From Clostridia bacterium (GTDB lineage Bacteria; Bacillota; Clostridia; Christensenellales; Pumilibacteraceae): 64,000 nucleotides of DNA. The stretch's first letter is position 1. Each line of letters starts with the position of its first letter. This document shows positions 33,641 to 42,254 of this stretch, piece by piece. Made by a program: the position numbers and the translations under genes. The stretch is from assembly GCA_900767465.1 (NCBI GenBank), contig CAAGAW010000009.1:186001-250000 (forward strand), given 5' to 3'. The notes beneath the pieces were generated by a model, which did no database searches, was not told the origin of the DNA, and was given only the letters and a program-made list of their open reading frames with translations.

Positions 33641-34075
33641 ATGAGAATGTTAGGCGTGGATTACGGAGACGCGAGAATAGGTATCGCCACGTGCGACGAA
33701 CTTGAGATTCTGGCTACGGCGCGGGATACGATCGCGTCGCAGAGCATGCGGAAAAACATCGATGCGGTCGCTGCGATCGCGCAAGCCGAAAAAGTCGAAC
33801 GCATAGTCGTAGGACTTCCGCTTAATATGGACGGGACCGAAGGCGCAAGAGTATCAAAAACCCGTTCGTTCGGCAAAGTCCTCGAAAAGGTTTCCGGTAT
33901 CGAAGTCGTTTTTTTCGACGAGCGGCTCACGACCGTAGAAGCGGACGAGCGGATGGACGAAGCGCAGATTAAAAAATCGAAACGTAAAGGGATAGTTGAC
34001 AGGATAGCGGCGGCGATAATTCTGCAAAGTTATCTTGACTATTATAAAAAATCCAAACAAGGAGAACAATTATGA
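33641..34075 (+). CDS. ruvX: Holliday junction resolvase-like protein RuvX/YqgF
   Basis: 144 residues, RNase H fold. Starts MRMLGVDYGDARIGIATCD, the usual N-terminus with the first catalytic Asp. IVVGLPLNMDGTEG and the C-terminal FFDERLTTVEAD and DRIAAAIILQSYLD match the YqgF family, which acts in rRNA processing and possibly recombination. Overlaps the DUF1292 gene by four bases, the standard Firmicute pairing. Confidence 0.95.
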   Translation: MRMLGVDYGDARIGIATCDELEILATARDTIASQSMRKNIDAVAAIAQAEKVERIVVGLPLNMDGTEGARVSKTRSFGKVLEKVSGIEVVFFDERLTTVEADERMDEAQIKKSKRKGIVDRIAAAIILQSYLDYYKKSKQGEQL

Positions 34076-34446
34076 ACGAAGAAAAAGAAAACGTCGAAGT
34101 TTTCGACGACGAGGAAATCGTAACGCTTTACGACGAAAACGAACAACCCGTTGATTTTTACGAAGTGGCGTGCATAGATTACGAGGGCGACTTTTATGCG
34201 TTGCTCGAACCCGTCGAGCCTATGGAAGGTCTCGAAGAGGGCGACGTGCTTATCTTCAGGATCGTAGAAGGCGAGGACGGAGAGGACAGTTTCGAGCCGG
34301 TTCAGGACGAAGAACTTCTTAACGCCGTATTCGACGAGTACCTTCGTTGCGCCGCCGATCACGAATGCGGGTGCGGCTGCGACGAATGCGGTCACGATTG
34401 CTGCGACCACGATCACGAATGCGATTGCGACGATTGCAAACATTAA
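34072..34446 (+). CDS. DUF1292 protein with a Cys/His-rich metal-binding tail
   Basis: 124 residues. The first 95 form the acidic DUF1292 domain (DEEIVTLYDENEQPVDFYEV ... ALLEPVEPMEGLEEGDVLIF), whose family role is unknown (B. subtilis YrzB). The last 29 residues are unusual: alternating Cys, His and Asp (HECGCGCDECGHDCCDHDHE), with seven or more Cys, suggesting binding of Zn, Ni, Cu or Fe. Starts with ATGA overlap onto ruvX. Confidence 0.9.
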   Translation: MNEEKENVEVFDDEEIVTLYDENEQPVDFYEVACIDYEGDFYALLEPVEPMEGLEEGDVLIFRIVEGEDGEDSFEPVQDEELLNAVFDEYLRCAADHECGCGCDECGHDCCDHDHECDCDDCKH

Positions 34447-34461
34447 GATTATGCGAGAAAG

Positions 34462-34491
34462 AACGGTGCGACGAGTTTCGCGCCGTTTTTC
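34462..34491 (+). terminator. Terminator after ruvX-DUF1292
   Basis: AACGGTGCGA pairs imperfectly with TTTCGCGCCGTT, followed by TTTT. Confidence 0.7.
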
Positions 34492-34540
34492 GTTTTAAAT
34501 CGCGCGTTTAGAAACAAAGGATCGGGCAATACTTAGCGGT

Positions 34541-35233
34541 ATGCTGGTAGTATTGTTAAAGTCGATAATAACATTTTTTCTCGTCTGGTACATCGTGCGT
34601 CTTATGGGCAAGCGGCAACTCGGCGAAATGCAGCCGTTTGAACTCGTGATAACGCTTATTATCGCGGAAGTCGCGTGTATCCCCATGAACGATCCGTATA
34701 TTCCGTTTTACGCGGGAGTAGTGCCGATAGTCACGCTCGGATTTTTGCAGGTTCTCATTTCCACGATTGCCCGCAAAAGCCTGTCCGCCCGCAAGGTAAT
34801 TAACGGCAGTTCGGTTATCGTAATCGACAAAGACGGGATCAGTTACGAAAACCTGAAAAAACTCAATATGAATATAAACGATCTTATCGAGGCGGCGCGC
34901 GGCGCGGGCTATCCGGATCTGAGCGAAATCGCGTACGCCATATTCGAAACGAACGGTAATCTTTGCGTAGTGGAAAAACCTTCGGATCCGACCGAACTTT
35001 CGCCTCCCGTGCTTCCGGTGTCGCTGATAACCGACGGAAAGTGGAGTGAAGAAAACCTCGAACTTTGCAGAGCGGATAAAGAAGAAATAGAAACTGCGCT
35101 CGAAGAGCACGGCGTGCCGGACGCTTCCGACGTATTGTATCTCGACGTGCGCCAGAACGGCGTTTGCTACGTCGCGCCCAAAGACGGCAGGAGTTTTACG
35201 GTTAACGCCACGGTGGACGGCGGGAGGTGGTAA
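34541..35233 (+). CDS. DUF421 (YetF/YdfR) membrane protein
   Basis: 230 residues. Three N-terminal membrane helices, with the signature VRLMGKRQLGEMQPFELVIT (near 20-40), then the cytoplasmic DUF421 domain with the RKVINGSSVIVIDKDGISYENL segment. In Bacillus spores, related proteins (SpoVAEa/YetF group) are membrane proteins with roles in germination or sporulation; the exact role here is unknown. Followed after one base by a DUF4363 gene, a known pairing. Confidence 0.9.
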   Translation: MLVVLLKSIITFFLVWYIVRLMGKRQLGEMQPFELVITLIIAEVACIPMNDPYIPFYAGVVPIVTLGFLQVLISTIARKSLSARKVINGSSVIVIDKDGISYENLKKLNMNINDLIEAARGAGYPDLSEIAYAIFETNGNLCVVEKPSDPTELSPPVLPVSLITDGKWSEENLELCRADKEEIETALEEHGVPDASDVLYLDVRQNGVCYVAPKDGRSFTVNATVDGGRW

Positions 35234-35234
35234 C

Positions 35235-35627
35235 TTGAAAAGAATGATAACTATGTCCGCTTTACTTGCGATAATCGTTGCGCTCGGCGTTGCCGAAAGC
35301 GTAATAAGTTCGTCGTTGTACCGTCGCCTTTCCGTAACGATCGGCGAAATCGAATCGATAGTCAAAGAGAACGGCGACGATTTTTCGGACGGAAAAGCAA
35401 TCGAAAAAGCGAACGAGGCGATAGAAGAGTGGGAAAAGTGGCGATCTTTCGCCCGTATGACTTCCAATCACTCCACGGTACGAGGATTCGAGGACAGGCT
35501 GTATTCGATGCGGGCGTACGTGAAATGCGGCTCATACGAAGATTCGGCGGCTTACGCCGCGATCGCTCGCGAACTTGCCGACGATTTGTCCGTCGAAACC
35601 TATGTTCTTTTGCCGAACTTATTGTGA
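35235..35627 (+). CDS. DUF4363 family small membrane-anchored protein
   Basis: 130 residues, TTG start (MKRMITMSALLAIIVALGVA) giving one N-terminal membrane helix, followed by a helical extracytoplasmic domain with EEWEKWRSFARMTSNHS and ELADDLSVETYVLLPNLL. The adjacent DUF421 gene and size fit DUF4363. Function unknown; the pair probably acts together at a membrane. Confidence 0.85.
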   Translation: MKRMITMSALLAIIVALGVAESVISSSLYRRLSVTIGEIESIVKENGDDFSDGKAIEKANEAIEEWEKWRSFARMTSNHSTVRGFEDRLYSMRAYVKCGSYEDSAAYAAIARELADDLSVETYVLLPNLL

Positions 35628-35640
35628 AAATCGTTTTTTA

Positions 35641-35672
35641 AGCGGAAATTTAATTGCAAATTTCCGCTTTTT
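35641..35672 (+). terminator. Terminator after the DUF421/DUF4363 pair
   Basis: AGCGGAAATTT pairs perfectly with AAATTTCCGCT and is followed by TTTT. It overlaps the -35 box of the next promoter. Confidence 0.85.
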
Positions 35673-35682
35673 ATATTACAAT
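35654..35682 (+). promoter_or_regulatory. holA promoter
   Basis: -35 TTGCAA (35654-35659) inside the preceding terminator loop, 17-base spacer, -10 TACAAT (35677-35682). Confidence 0.55.
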
Positions 35683-35715
35683 ATAAGTATTATTTATTTG
35701 GATAGGATTCTCGGA

Positions 35716-36663
35716 TTGAAATTCGTCGAATTGAAAAAACACGTGCTCGGAGGTAAACTCGCTCCGGCGTACCTTATTTCGGGCGACGACGCGTTTATAG
35801 TCAGAAGCGCGGTCGGGTTTTTCCGCGCGCTTACGGGAGAGTTTCCCGAACTTAACTTTACGGCGTTTCCTTCCGACGCGAGTCCGACGGATATAGTAAA
35901 CGCGCTCAACAGTCCGCCCGTGCTGTCGGATAAACGCGCGGTTACCGTTGCCGATTTTGCCGGCGATGCAGAACCGATAAAAAAATATCTCGAATCGCCG
36001 AATCCGACTTCCGTTCTTATTTTTACGGGGTCGCTTACAAGAAACATTAATCCTATTGTAAAAAGTCTTGAAACGGTGGACTGCAACCGTCTCGATATGT
36101 CTTATCTTACCGGCTGGATAACCGGGAAAACGGCAAGCGAGGGCGGATCGATAACGCCCGAGGCTGCGAGAAAACTTGCGGAATACTGCAACCGCGAAAT
36201 GAACAGAATCAACGCCGAACTAAATAAACTCGTTTGTTTTGCGGCGGGCGAGGAAATAACCGAATCCACGGTGGAAAACCTCGTTTCGCCCGACGAAGAA
36301 TATAAAATTTACGAACTCAGCGAAGCGATCGCGACGAAGAATAACGAAAAGGCTATGAATATACTTACAAAACTCTTCGCCGAAAACAATGCGCCCGTCG
36401 CGCTTACCGGTATGCTTTTCAATCATTTCCGTCGGCTGTTATTCGCGTCGCTTAACCCGACGTCGCCCACGCTCGCGGCGGATCTCAGAATAAAAGACTA
36501 TGCGGCGAAAATGGCGGTAAAGCAATCCGCGGCGTTCTCGCCGAGAAGGTTGCTTGCAATCGTAAACGCGCTCGGCGATCTCGATTATCTTATGAAAACG
36601 AGCGGCGCAAGCGACAAAACTTCGCTTACGGCGTTTGTGTGCGGAACGCTTATAGGCGGATAA
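35716..36663 (+). CDS. holA: DNA polymerase III delta subunit
   Basis: 315 residues. The start is taken as TTG 35716 (MKFVELKKHVLGGKLAPAYL), matching the normal family start; the longer upstream frame would include the promoter. AYLISGDDAFIVRSAV matches the HolA N-terminus and ITPEAARKLAEYCNREMNRINAELNKL the mid-domain. The protein opens the beta clamp in the clamp loader. About 20 residues shorter than average. Confidence 0.88.
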   Translation: MKFVELKKHVLGGKLAPAYLISGDDAFIVRSAVGFFRALTGEFPELNFTAFPSDASPTDIVNALNSPPVLSDKRAVTVADFAGDAEPIKKYLESPNPTSVLIFTGSLTRNINPIVKSLETVDCNRLDMSYLTGWITGKTASEGGSITPEAARKLAEYCNREMNRINAELNKLVCFAAGEEITESTVENLVSPDEEYKIYELSEAIATKNNEKAMNILTKLFAENNAPVALTGMLFNHFRRLLFASLNPTSPTLAADLRIKDYAAKMAVKQSAAFSPRRLLAIVNALGDLDYLMKTSGASDKTSLTAFVCGTLIGG

Positions 36664-36673
36664 CGGAGGCAAT

Positions 36674-37231
36674 ATGGAGAAAAACGAAAGCAAAAAAAGC
36701 ACGCTTGCGTTTATAAAAAACAATAAAGTACCGGTAGCGGTGCCGATAATTCTTATCGCGCTGTGTACCGGGTTTTCCGGTTTCCATTCGGCACGCGGAA
36801 TACTCGCGCTTTTATCTTACGGCGGAGCGGCGAGCCTTAACGACGTTTTCGCGTTTCTGCTCGCGGCGGCAACCGGACTTCTCGAATACGAATTCATAAC
36901 CTTTTTCGTGTGCCGCATGTCCGTGGTAAGGCTCGGAAAAACGGCGATCGATCTTCGCCGCGATCTCAGATGGTTTTTCGCCGCGGGATATCTGATGTCC
37001 GGGCTTACCAAACTGTTGTATTTCGCGTTCCCGTTTCTTATTTCGTACGGCGAAATTTTCTTTGATTTTATATGGTGCGCGGCGGCGTTTGCGGCGTTTA
37101 TCGTTTACGCGTGCAAAAACTACTACGAGCCGGAACAATATTCAAAAGTAACGATGTATCTCGGCAGTGCGTTTTTGGTACTGTACGGACTGATTGCGGC
37201 GTTGTCGTTCGTTTCGGGGGTGGTAGCATGA
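36674..37231 (+). CDS. Integral membrane protein of unknown function
   Basis: 185 residues with about five membrane segments (near 20-35, 55-80, 95-115, 118-140, 150-178) and a short charged N-terminus (MEKNESKKSTLAFIKNNK). No recognised motif. It starts 10 bases after holA with a GGAGG-like site and ends in ATGA overlap with the M28-like lipoprotein gene, so these two are translationally coupled and may form a membrane-associated unit. Confidence 0.7.
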   Translation: MEKNESKKSTLAFIKNNKVPVAVPIILIALCTGFSGFHSARGILALLSYGGAASLNDVFAFLLAAATGLLEYEFITFFVCRMSVVRLGKTAIDLRRDLRWFFAAGYLMSGLTKLLYFAFPFLISYGEIFFDFIWCAAAFAAFIVYACKNYYEPEQYSKVTMYLGSAFLVLYGLIAALSFVSGVVA

Positions 37232-38514
37232 AAAAGATTTTTACGGCTGCGCTTTCGGTTGTTTTCGCGTTTGCGCTGTTCGGGTGCGCCGATACGAGTT
37301 CTGCGTACGCGGCTTCCGACGCTTCCGCGGCGTTTGCTTCATTTGATTACGAGACCGAACTTTCTACGTTTGTCGGTGGGGATAAAAACAAAGACCGGAC
37401 TTCGTTTTCGGACGAAAGTAAGTCTGCGGGCGAATACATTTATGCCCGTCTGTCGGGTATAAGCGGTATAGAGGTAAGCAGACAGGATTACACCGTTTCG
37501 TTCCAAACCTCGGGCGGCATAACGAACCTTTCCGCGTTTAACGTTATCGCGACGTATAACCCGACGGCGAAAAAACGAGTTGCTATCCTCGCGCATTACG
37601 ACAATACGTTCGGCGGTATCGAGGCTGCGGGGGTTACCGGTAGCGGCACGGCAGGCATTGCGGACAACGCGACGGGCGTGGTTGCGCTTACGTCGCTTGC
37701 CGAAGCGTTTGCGACTAACGCGCCTGATACCGACTTTGCTGTAGATTTCGTATTTACCGGTTCGGACGAGTACGGTTTTTCCGGAACGGCGAAGTATCTT
37801 ACCGAATGGATAAATTCGACGGACGATATTATGCTTGCCGTAAATCTTGAAACGATTGTCGGCGATAAAATCAACGTGTACTCGGACGTCGTTTCTACCG
37901 TTCAGCAACAAGTTTTCGTCGGTAGCGGCGAGGTTTACGCGACCGTATTCAAGCCGTCGTCAAGAACCGCTCCGTTGCTTCCCGTGGGACTTACCGGCAG
38001 TAGCGAATACTCGGATTACGGTCAACTATCCGGCGCGGCGGATTTCGTCTCGCGCGGCGTTCCCGTGGTAAGCCTGTTCGGCTGGAAGACGGACGGATTC
38101 GGCTACTATCAACCCGAAACGGACAATTATTCCGATTTCGTAACGAATCACGCGGAATTCGGCTCGGTTGCGAAAGACGTCTGTTCGCTTACGTACGGCG
38201 TTATCACCGATCCGCGATTTACGGCGACTTCCGAAAAGTTTACGGCGGGCGAGGGGTACGGATTCTTTAACGGCGGATACTTCGCGTATCTCGCGTACCT
38301 CGGTCTGATTATTATCCTTTGCGTCGTTCTTGTCCCGGTCGTGAAGAAACTTTCCAAAAAACACGGTAACGGAACCGTAAACCCGACCCGACCCGGAACA
38401 AACGTCAAGATCGCCGTTTTCGGTCCCGAATACGAGGACGCGGGAGACGGAGACGTGATAGTCGATATTCGCGACGAAAAACCGAACGACCCGTTCGAGG
38501 ACAAGGACGATTAA
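37228..38514 (+). CDS. M28-like metallopeptidase, lipoprotein with C-terminal membrane helix
   Basis: 428 residues. Signal peptide with lipobox LFGC (Cys near 20), an M28-like domain (about 40-340), a C-terminal membrane helix (YLGLIIILCVVLVPVV, near 355-370) and an acidic tail. Peptidase motifs: AHYDN (H123, D125), IADNATG (D146) and GSDEYGFSG (D180/E181). Two canonical positions differ: the NLD-type Asp is Glu (NLETIVG, E208), and the last His of the y-H-x-p-x-D segment is Tyr (GYYQPETDNY, Y294). It may bind fewer metals or be inactive. Coupled to the upstream membrane protein. Confidence 0.8.
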   Translation: MKKIFTAALSVVFAFALFGCADTSSAYAASDASAAFASFDYETELSTFVGGDKNKDRTSFSDESKSAGEYIYARLSGISGIEVSRQDYTVSFQTSGGITNLSAFNVIATYNPTAKKRVAILAHYDNTFGGIEAAGVTGSGTAGIADNATGVVALTSLAEAFATNAPDTDFAVDFVFTGSDEYGFSGTAKYLTEWINSTDDIMLAVNLETIVGDKINVYSDVVSTVQQQVFVGSGEVYATVFKPSSRTAPLLPVGLTGSSEYSDYGQLSGAADFVSRGVPVVSLFGWKTDGFGYYQPETDNYSDFVTNHAEFGSVAKDVCSLTYGVITDPRFTATSEKFTAGEGYGFFNGGYFAYLAYLGLIIILCVVLVPVVKKLSKKHGNGTVNPTRPGTNVKIAVFGPEYEDAGDGDVIVDIRDEKPNDPFEDKDD

Positions 38515-38551
38515 ATTTTGCTTAAAAACGCTCGAACGCCGCGTAATTTTG

Positions 38552-38580
38552 TTGCCAACTTCGGGTAAAAAATGTATAAT
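38552..38580 (+). promoter_or_regulatory. cdaA promoter
   Basis: -35 TTGCCA (38552-38557), 17-base spacer, perfect TATAAT (38575-38580). Confidence 0.65.
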
Positions 38581-38608
38581 GAAACGGTAAAACCCTGCGA
38601 GGTGCGCT

Positions 38609-39475
38609 ATGTCTCAGATCTGGACGTATTTTTCATATAATATCAAAGCGGCTTTTTCTACGCCGCGCAGCATAATTTTCAGTATTCTCGACATTATCGT
38701 TACGATTTTTCTTATTTACGCGCTTATCGTGTTTCTGAAGAAAAACAACGCCGAAAGACTTATAAAATATCTTACGATTCTGCTCGTGTTCGGAGCGATC
38801 GCGGGTTCGAGAATCGTAAATATGCCGGTTGCGGGCAAAGTTTTCGGTAATACGTTGTTGCTTCTGGTACTTGCGGTGCTTATACTTTTTGCACCCAACG
38901 TAAAGCGTATTTTATGGAAACTCGCAAGCCCGAAAAGCGCGCAAACCTCGTACAATACGGTTTACGACTGTTCGGACGAGGAACTGCACGCCGCGATCGA
39001 CGAGATCGTGCGCGCGACTCAGTATATGTCCAAAAAGGACGTAGGCGCGCTGATCATAATCGCACCCGACAACATCCCCGAGCAGATTCTTGACAGCGGA
39101 ACGCGACTTGACGCCGAACTCAGTTGCCCGCTTATCGAATGTTTATTCAACACCAAGGCACCGCTTCACGACGGCGCGGTTTATATCAGAGGAAACAAGA
39201 TTCTCGCGGCGGGGTGCTTTTTGCCGCTTACCGAAAAGTCCGATCTCGACAAAGAACTCGGAACGCGTCATCGCGCGGCTATCGGCATAACAGAACAGTA
39301 TAATCACCTCGCGATTATCGTCTCGGAAGAAACGGGTATAATCTCCGTCGCCCGCAACGGCGAAATACAACGTTACTTCGACTCGCACATGCTTACCGAC
39401 GTACTCGAACAGATTTACGGACTTAAAGCGGTGGGCAGCGTGAAGAAACACGGCAAGTTGATTCACAGGAGGTAA
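38609..39475 (+). CDS. cdaA: Diadenylate cyclase CdaA
   Basis: 288 residues. Three N-terminal membrane helices (about 20-100), then a DAC domain that makes cyclic di-AMP. Catalytic motifs LHDGAVYIRG (DGA) and GTRHRAAIG (RHR) are intact. Cyclic di-AMP controls potassium and osmolyte balance and wall metabolism. The usual next genes are cdaR and glmM; here a 45-codon CdaR remnant follows after 2 bases and glmM is absent. Confidence 0.95.
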   Translation: MSQIWTYFSYNIKAAFSTPRSIIFSILDIIVTIFLIYALIVFLKKNNAERLIKYLTILLVFGAIAGSRIVNMPVAGKVFGNTLLLLVLAVLILFAPNVKRILWKLASPKSAQTSYNTVYDCSDEELHAAIDEIVRATQYMSKKDVGALIIIAPDNIPEQILDSGTRLDAELSCPLIECLFNTKAPLHDGAVYIRGNKILAAGCFLPLTEKSDLDKELGTRHRAAIGITEQYNHLAIIVSEETGIISVARNGEIQRYFDSHMLTDVLEQIYGLKAVGSVKKHGKLIHRR

Positions 39476-39477
39476 AA

Positions 39478-39615
39478 ATGGAAGAGAATAGCGAAAAGAA
39501 AGAACGCAGCGGATTCGGTAAATTTCTTTACGCCGTATTCGGTCACAACGTAGGATACAAATTTCTCGCGATAGGACTCGGACTCGTCGTGTGGCTTTTA
39601 ACGGTGGGTTTATGA
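39478..39615 (+). CDS. Very short CdaR-like (YbbR) protein, membrane helix only
   Basis: 45 residues: charged N-terminus (MEENSEKKERSGFGKF), then NVGYKFLAIGLGLVVWLLTV, which matches the N-terminal membrane segment of CdaR (the usual N-K-x-x-A-L-x-x-A-x-x-L-W pattern). All extracytoplasmic YbbR repeats are missing because of a TGA at 39613-39615. A strong AGGAGG site precedes the ATG. The stop overlaps the ATG of the DUF1015 gene. It could be a minimal CdaA partner or a truncated relic. Confidence 0.7.
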   Translation: MEENSEKKERSGFGKFLYAVFGHNVGYKFLAIGLGLVVWLLTVGL

Positions 39616-40784
39616 GTAAGTGTTATAAGTTCGGCGAGATTTTGCTGCCGAAGAACGCAGACGTAAAAAACTGGGCGGTCGTTGCCTGCGATCAATATAC
39701 ATCCGATCCCGGGTACTGGAAGAAAATCGAGGAGAGCGTTACCGATCCTACCGCCCTCCGTCTTATTTTTCCGGAAGTTTACCTCGGAAGTAACGACGCC
39801 GAAAGAATCGCAAAGATTATCGAGAAACAAAACGAATATCTTTCCGGCGGAGTTTTCCGCGAGGTCGGCGGTACGGTTCTGGTAAAACGCGTCACGCCGT
39901 ACGGCAACGTGCGGCACGGGCTTATGTGTCTTATCGACCTTACCGATTATTCGGTCGAAAAGGGCGCGCGCCCGCTTATCCGCGCAACCGAAGGACTCGT
40001 CGAATCGAGAATCCCGCCGCGCGTCGCGATAAGAAAAAACTGCCCGCTCGAACTTCCGCATATCATGTTGCTTATCGACGATCCCGATCGTACGGTTATC
40101 GAACCGCTCGAAGAAGAAAACCTCGACGTGCTTTACGACGGCGATCTTAACGGCGACGGCGGACATATTACCGGTTACGCCGTTACGGACGTAAAAAAGA
40201 CGGAAAAAGCGATTGACGCTATTATCGCGAAGTCGGAAGAGAAGTACGGCGAAAAACTCGCTTTCCTTGTGGGCGACGGAAATCACTCGCTCGCGACGGC
40301 AAAAGCTTGCTACGATCCGTCGAATCCGCTTTCCCGATACGCGCTCGTCGAAGTGGTAAATATTTTCGATGAAGGTCTTAAATTCGAACCGATCCACCGT
40401 GCGATTTTCGGAGCGAACGAAAAATTCGTTACCGCGCTTAAAGACGAAATGAGAGGCGAGCCGTGCAAAACTACGATTTTCATCGGGGATAAAACGGACG
40501 CGATCCCGTTCCCGTCCGACCCGATCGACGGGGTAAAGAAGATTCAGAACTTCATCGACGAATACGTCAAAGATACCGGACTTACGGTGGATTACGTACA
40601 CGGCGACGGCGATCTCAAAAAGATTTGTGCGGAACGCGGCGCGACGGGAATACTGCTTAAGCCGATAGACAAAGATTCGTTCTTTGCGTACATAGTCAAA
40701 AACGGAACTCTTCCGCGCAAAACGTTCTCGATGGGTGAGGCGAACGAGAAGAGATACTATATGGAAGCCAGAAAGGTAAAATAA
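39612..40784 (+). CDS. DUF1015 family protein
   Basis: 390 residues with the DUF1015 features CDQYTSDPGYW near the N-terminus, LIRATEGLVESRIPPRVAIR and GDGNHSLATAKACY. Start taken at ATG 39612 in ATGA overlap with the CdaR-like gene. The family is related to the ParB/sulfiredoxin-fold kinases that include archaeal ADP-dependent serine kinase SerK, and in many Clostridia it neighbours serA/serC. A role in serine metabolism is therefore likely but not proven. Here it is 35 kb away from serCA and precedes lysC. Confidence 0.85.
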   Translation: MSKCYKFGEILLPKNADVKNWAVVACDQYTSDPGYWKKIEESVTDPTALRLIFPEVYLGSNDAERIAKIIEKQNEYLSGGVFREVGGTVLVKRVTPYGNVRHGLMCLIDLTDYSVEKGARPLIRATEGLVESRIPPRVAIRKNCPLELPHIMLLIDDPDRTVIEPLEEENLDVLYDGDLNGDGGHITGYAVTDVKKTEKAIDAIIAKSEEKYGEKLAFLVGDGNHSLATAKACYDPSNPLSRYALVEVVNIFDEGLKFEPIHRAIFGANEKFVTALKDEMRGEPCKTTIFIGDKTDAIPFPSDPIDGVKKIQNFIDEYVKDTGLTVDYVHGDGDLKKICAERGATGILLKPIDKDSFFAYIVKNGTLPRKTFSMGEANEKRYYMEARKVK

Positions 40785-40785
40785 T

Positions 40786-42114
40786 ATGAAAGTAGCGAAA
40801 TTCGGCGGAACGAGTATGGCTAACGCCGACTGCATAAAGAAAGTAAGAGATATAATTTTAAGCGACCCTTCTCTCGGTTACGTCGTCGTTTCCGCGCCCG
40901 GTAAACGCGCGAAAACGGATACGAAAGTAACAGATCTGCTGTATGCGGCGCTTGATAAAGTAAAACACGGACATTCCGCTGACGTCGCGTTCGAGCCTGT
41001 AAAATCGAGATTCGACGCGATTATTTCCGAACTCGGTATCGGACTCGACCTCACCGAAGATTACGACGAAATCACTGCCGCGCTCACCGATAACGCAACC
41101 CGCGATTACGTCGCGAGCCGAGGCGAGTACCTCAGCGCGAAAGTTCTTGCCGCGCTTCTCGACTGGAAGTTTATCGACGCGAAAGACTTTATCCGCTTCG
41201 ACGACAACGGCAATTTTCTTTCGGAAGAAACCAACGCTTACGCAAAAGCGATGCTTCGTTCGGTAAAGTACGCGGTTATTCCGGGATTTTACGGCTCGAC
41301 CGACAAAGGCGAGATTAAGACGTTCTCTCGCGGCGGTTCTGATATTTCCGGCTCTATAGTCGCGCGCGCGGTTTACGCAGGCATTTACGAGAACTGGACG
41401 GACGTGGACGGCTTTATGAAATGCGATCCGCGTATCGTTTCAAATCCCGAAATCATGGAACTCATTACGTATAAGGAACTTCGCGAGCTTTCGTATATGG
41501 GAGCGAACGTCCTTCATCCGGAGTCCATCTTTCCCGTGCGTAAAAACGATATTCCGATTCATATCCGCAATACCTTCAATCCGTCGGCAAAGGGAACGAT
41601 GATCGTTCCGACGAAAAAGTATTTTTCGGGAGCGTACGAGCGTGCGGACAGCGTCGTTACCGGAATCGCCGGAAAACGCGACTTTATCGCGATCAATATC
41701 GAAAAGTCGATGATGAAAAGCGACATCAGTTTTGTACGCAAAGTCCTCGAAGTTATCGAAAGAAACGGTCTTTGCATCGAGCATATTCCGAGCGGAATCG
41801 ACACGCTGTCGATTATTCTCGACAGTTCCGACCATAACGATGAGGCTCTCGACAGAGTTGTCGAAGGGATCAAAGAGGTTTGCAATCCCGATACGATCGA
41901 CATCGACCGCAACCTCGCGCTTATCGCGATAGTCGGTCACGGAATGAACCGCAGAAAAGGTACCGCTACCAAAGTTTGCAACAGCCTCGCGTCCTCCGAC
42001 GTAAATATCCGTATGATAGATCAGGGCAGCAGCGAACTTAACATTATCGTCGGTGTGGAAAACAAGGATTACGAAACGGCGATTACCGCGCTTTACAACG
42101 AGTTTTTAAGTTAG
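40786..42114 (+). CDS. lysC: Aspartate kinase
   Basis: 442 residues, first step of the aspartate family (Lys, Thr, Met, diaminopimelate). KFGGTSMANADCIKKV at the N-terminus, SRGGSDISGSIVARAV (substrate region) and the C-terminal ACT pair (from about 295; NRRKGTATKVCNSLASSDVNI) for feedback control. One base after the DUF1015 gene. The single-chain form with two ACT units resembles Clostridial AK III-type enzymes; which amino acid inhibits it cannot be read from sequence. Confidence 0.94.
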   Translation: MKVAKFGGTSMANADCIKKVRDIILSDPSLGYVVVSAPGKRAKTDTKVTDLLYAALDKVKHGHSADVAFEPVKSRFDAIISELGIGLDLTEDYDEITAALTDNATRDYVASRGEYLSAKVLAALLDWKFIDAKDFIRFDDNGNFLSEETNAYAKAMLRSVKYAVIPGFYGSTDKGEIKTFSRGGSDISGSIVARAVYAGIYENWTDVDGFMKCDPRIVSNPEIMELITYKELRELSYMGANVLHPESIFPVRKNDIPIHIRNTFNPSAKGTMIVPTKKYFSGAYERADSVVTGIAGKRDFIAINIEKSMMKSDISFVRKVLEVIERNGLCIEHIPSGIDTLSIILDSSDHNDEALDRVVEGIKEVCNPDTIDIDRNLALIAIVGHGMNRRKGTATKVCNSLASSDVNIRMIDQGSSELNIIVGVENKDYETAITALYNEFLS

Positions 42115-42175
42115 CGATAAATCCGGCTCTTTATAAATCGAATAATTTTGTTCGCATAATACCGATCAAACACCG

Positions 42176-42209
42176 AAACGGCGCAGAAATTCTCTGTCGC
42201 CGTTTTGTC
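42176..42209 (+). terminator. Terminator after lysC
   Basis: AAACGGCG-cAGA pairs with TCTgt-CGCCGTTT, followed by TTG. Moderate T-run. Confidence 0.65.
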
Positions 42210-42238
42210 ATAATGCCTGTCCGCTCTTAATATACTAA
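42208..42238 (+). promoter_or_regulatory. Candidate sigma-E promoter of the spoIIIA operon
   Basis: A -35-like TCATAAT (42208-42214) and -10-like TATACTAA (42231-42238) are 16 bases apart. Compare the mother-cell sigma-E consensus KMATATW and CATACAHT. In B. subtilis spoIIIA is sigma-E dependent. The match is partial. Confidence 0.35.
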
Positions 42239-42254
42239 AACGAAAGGAGGCGTT

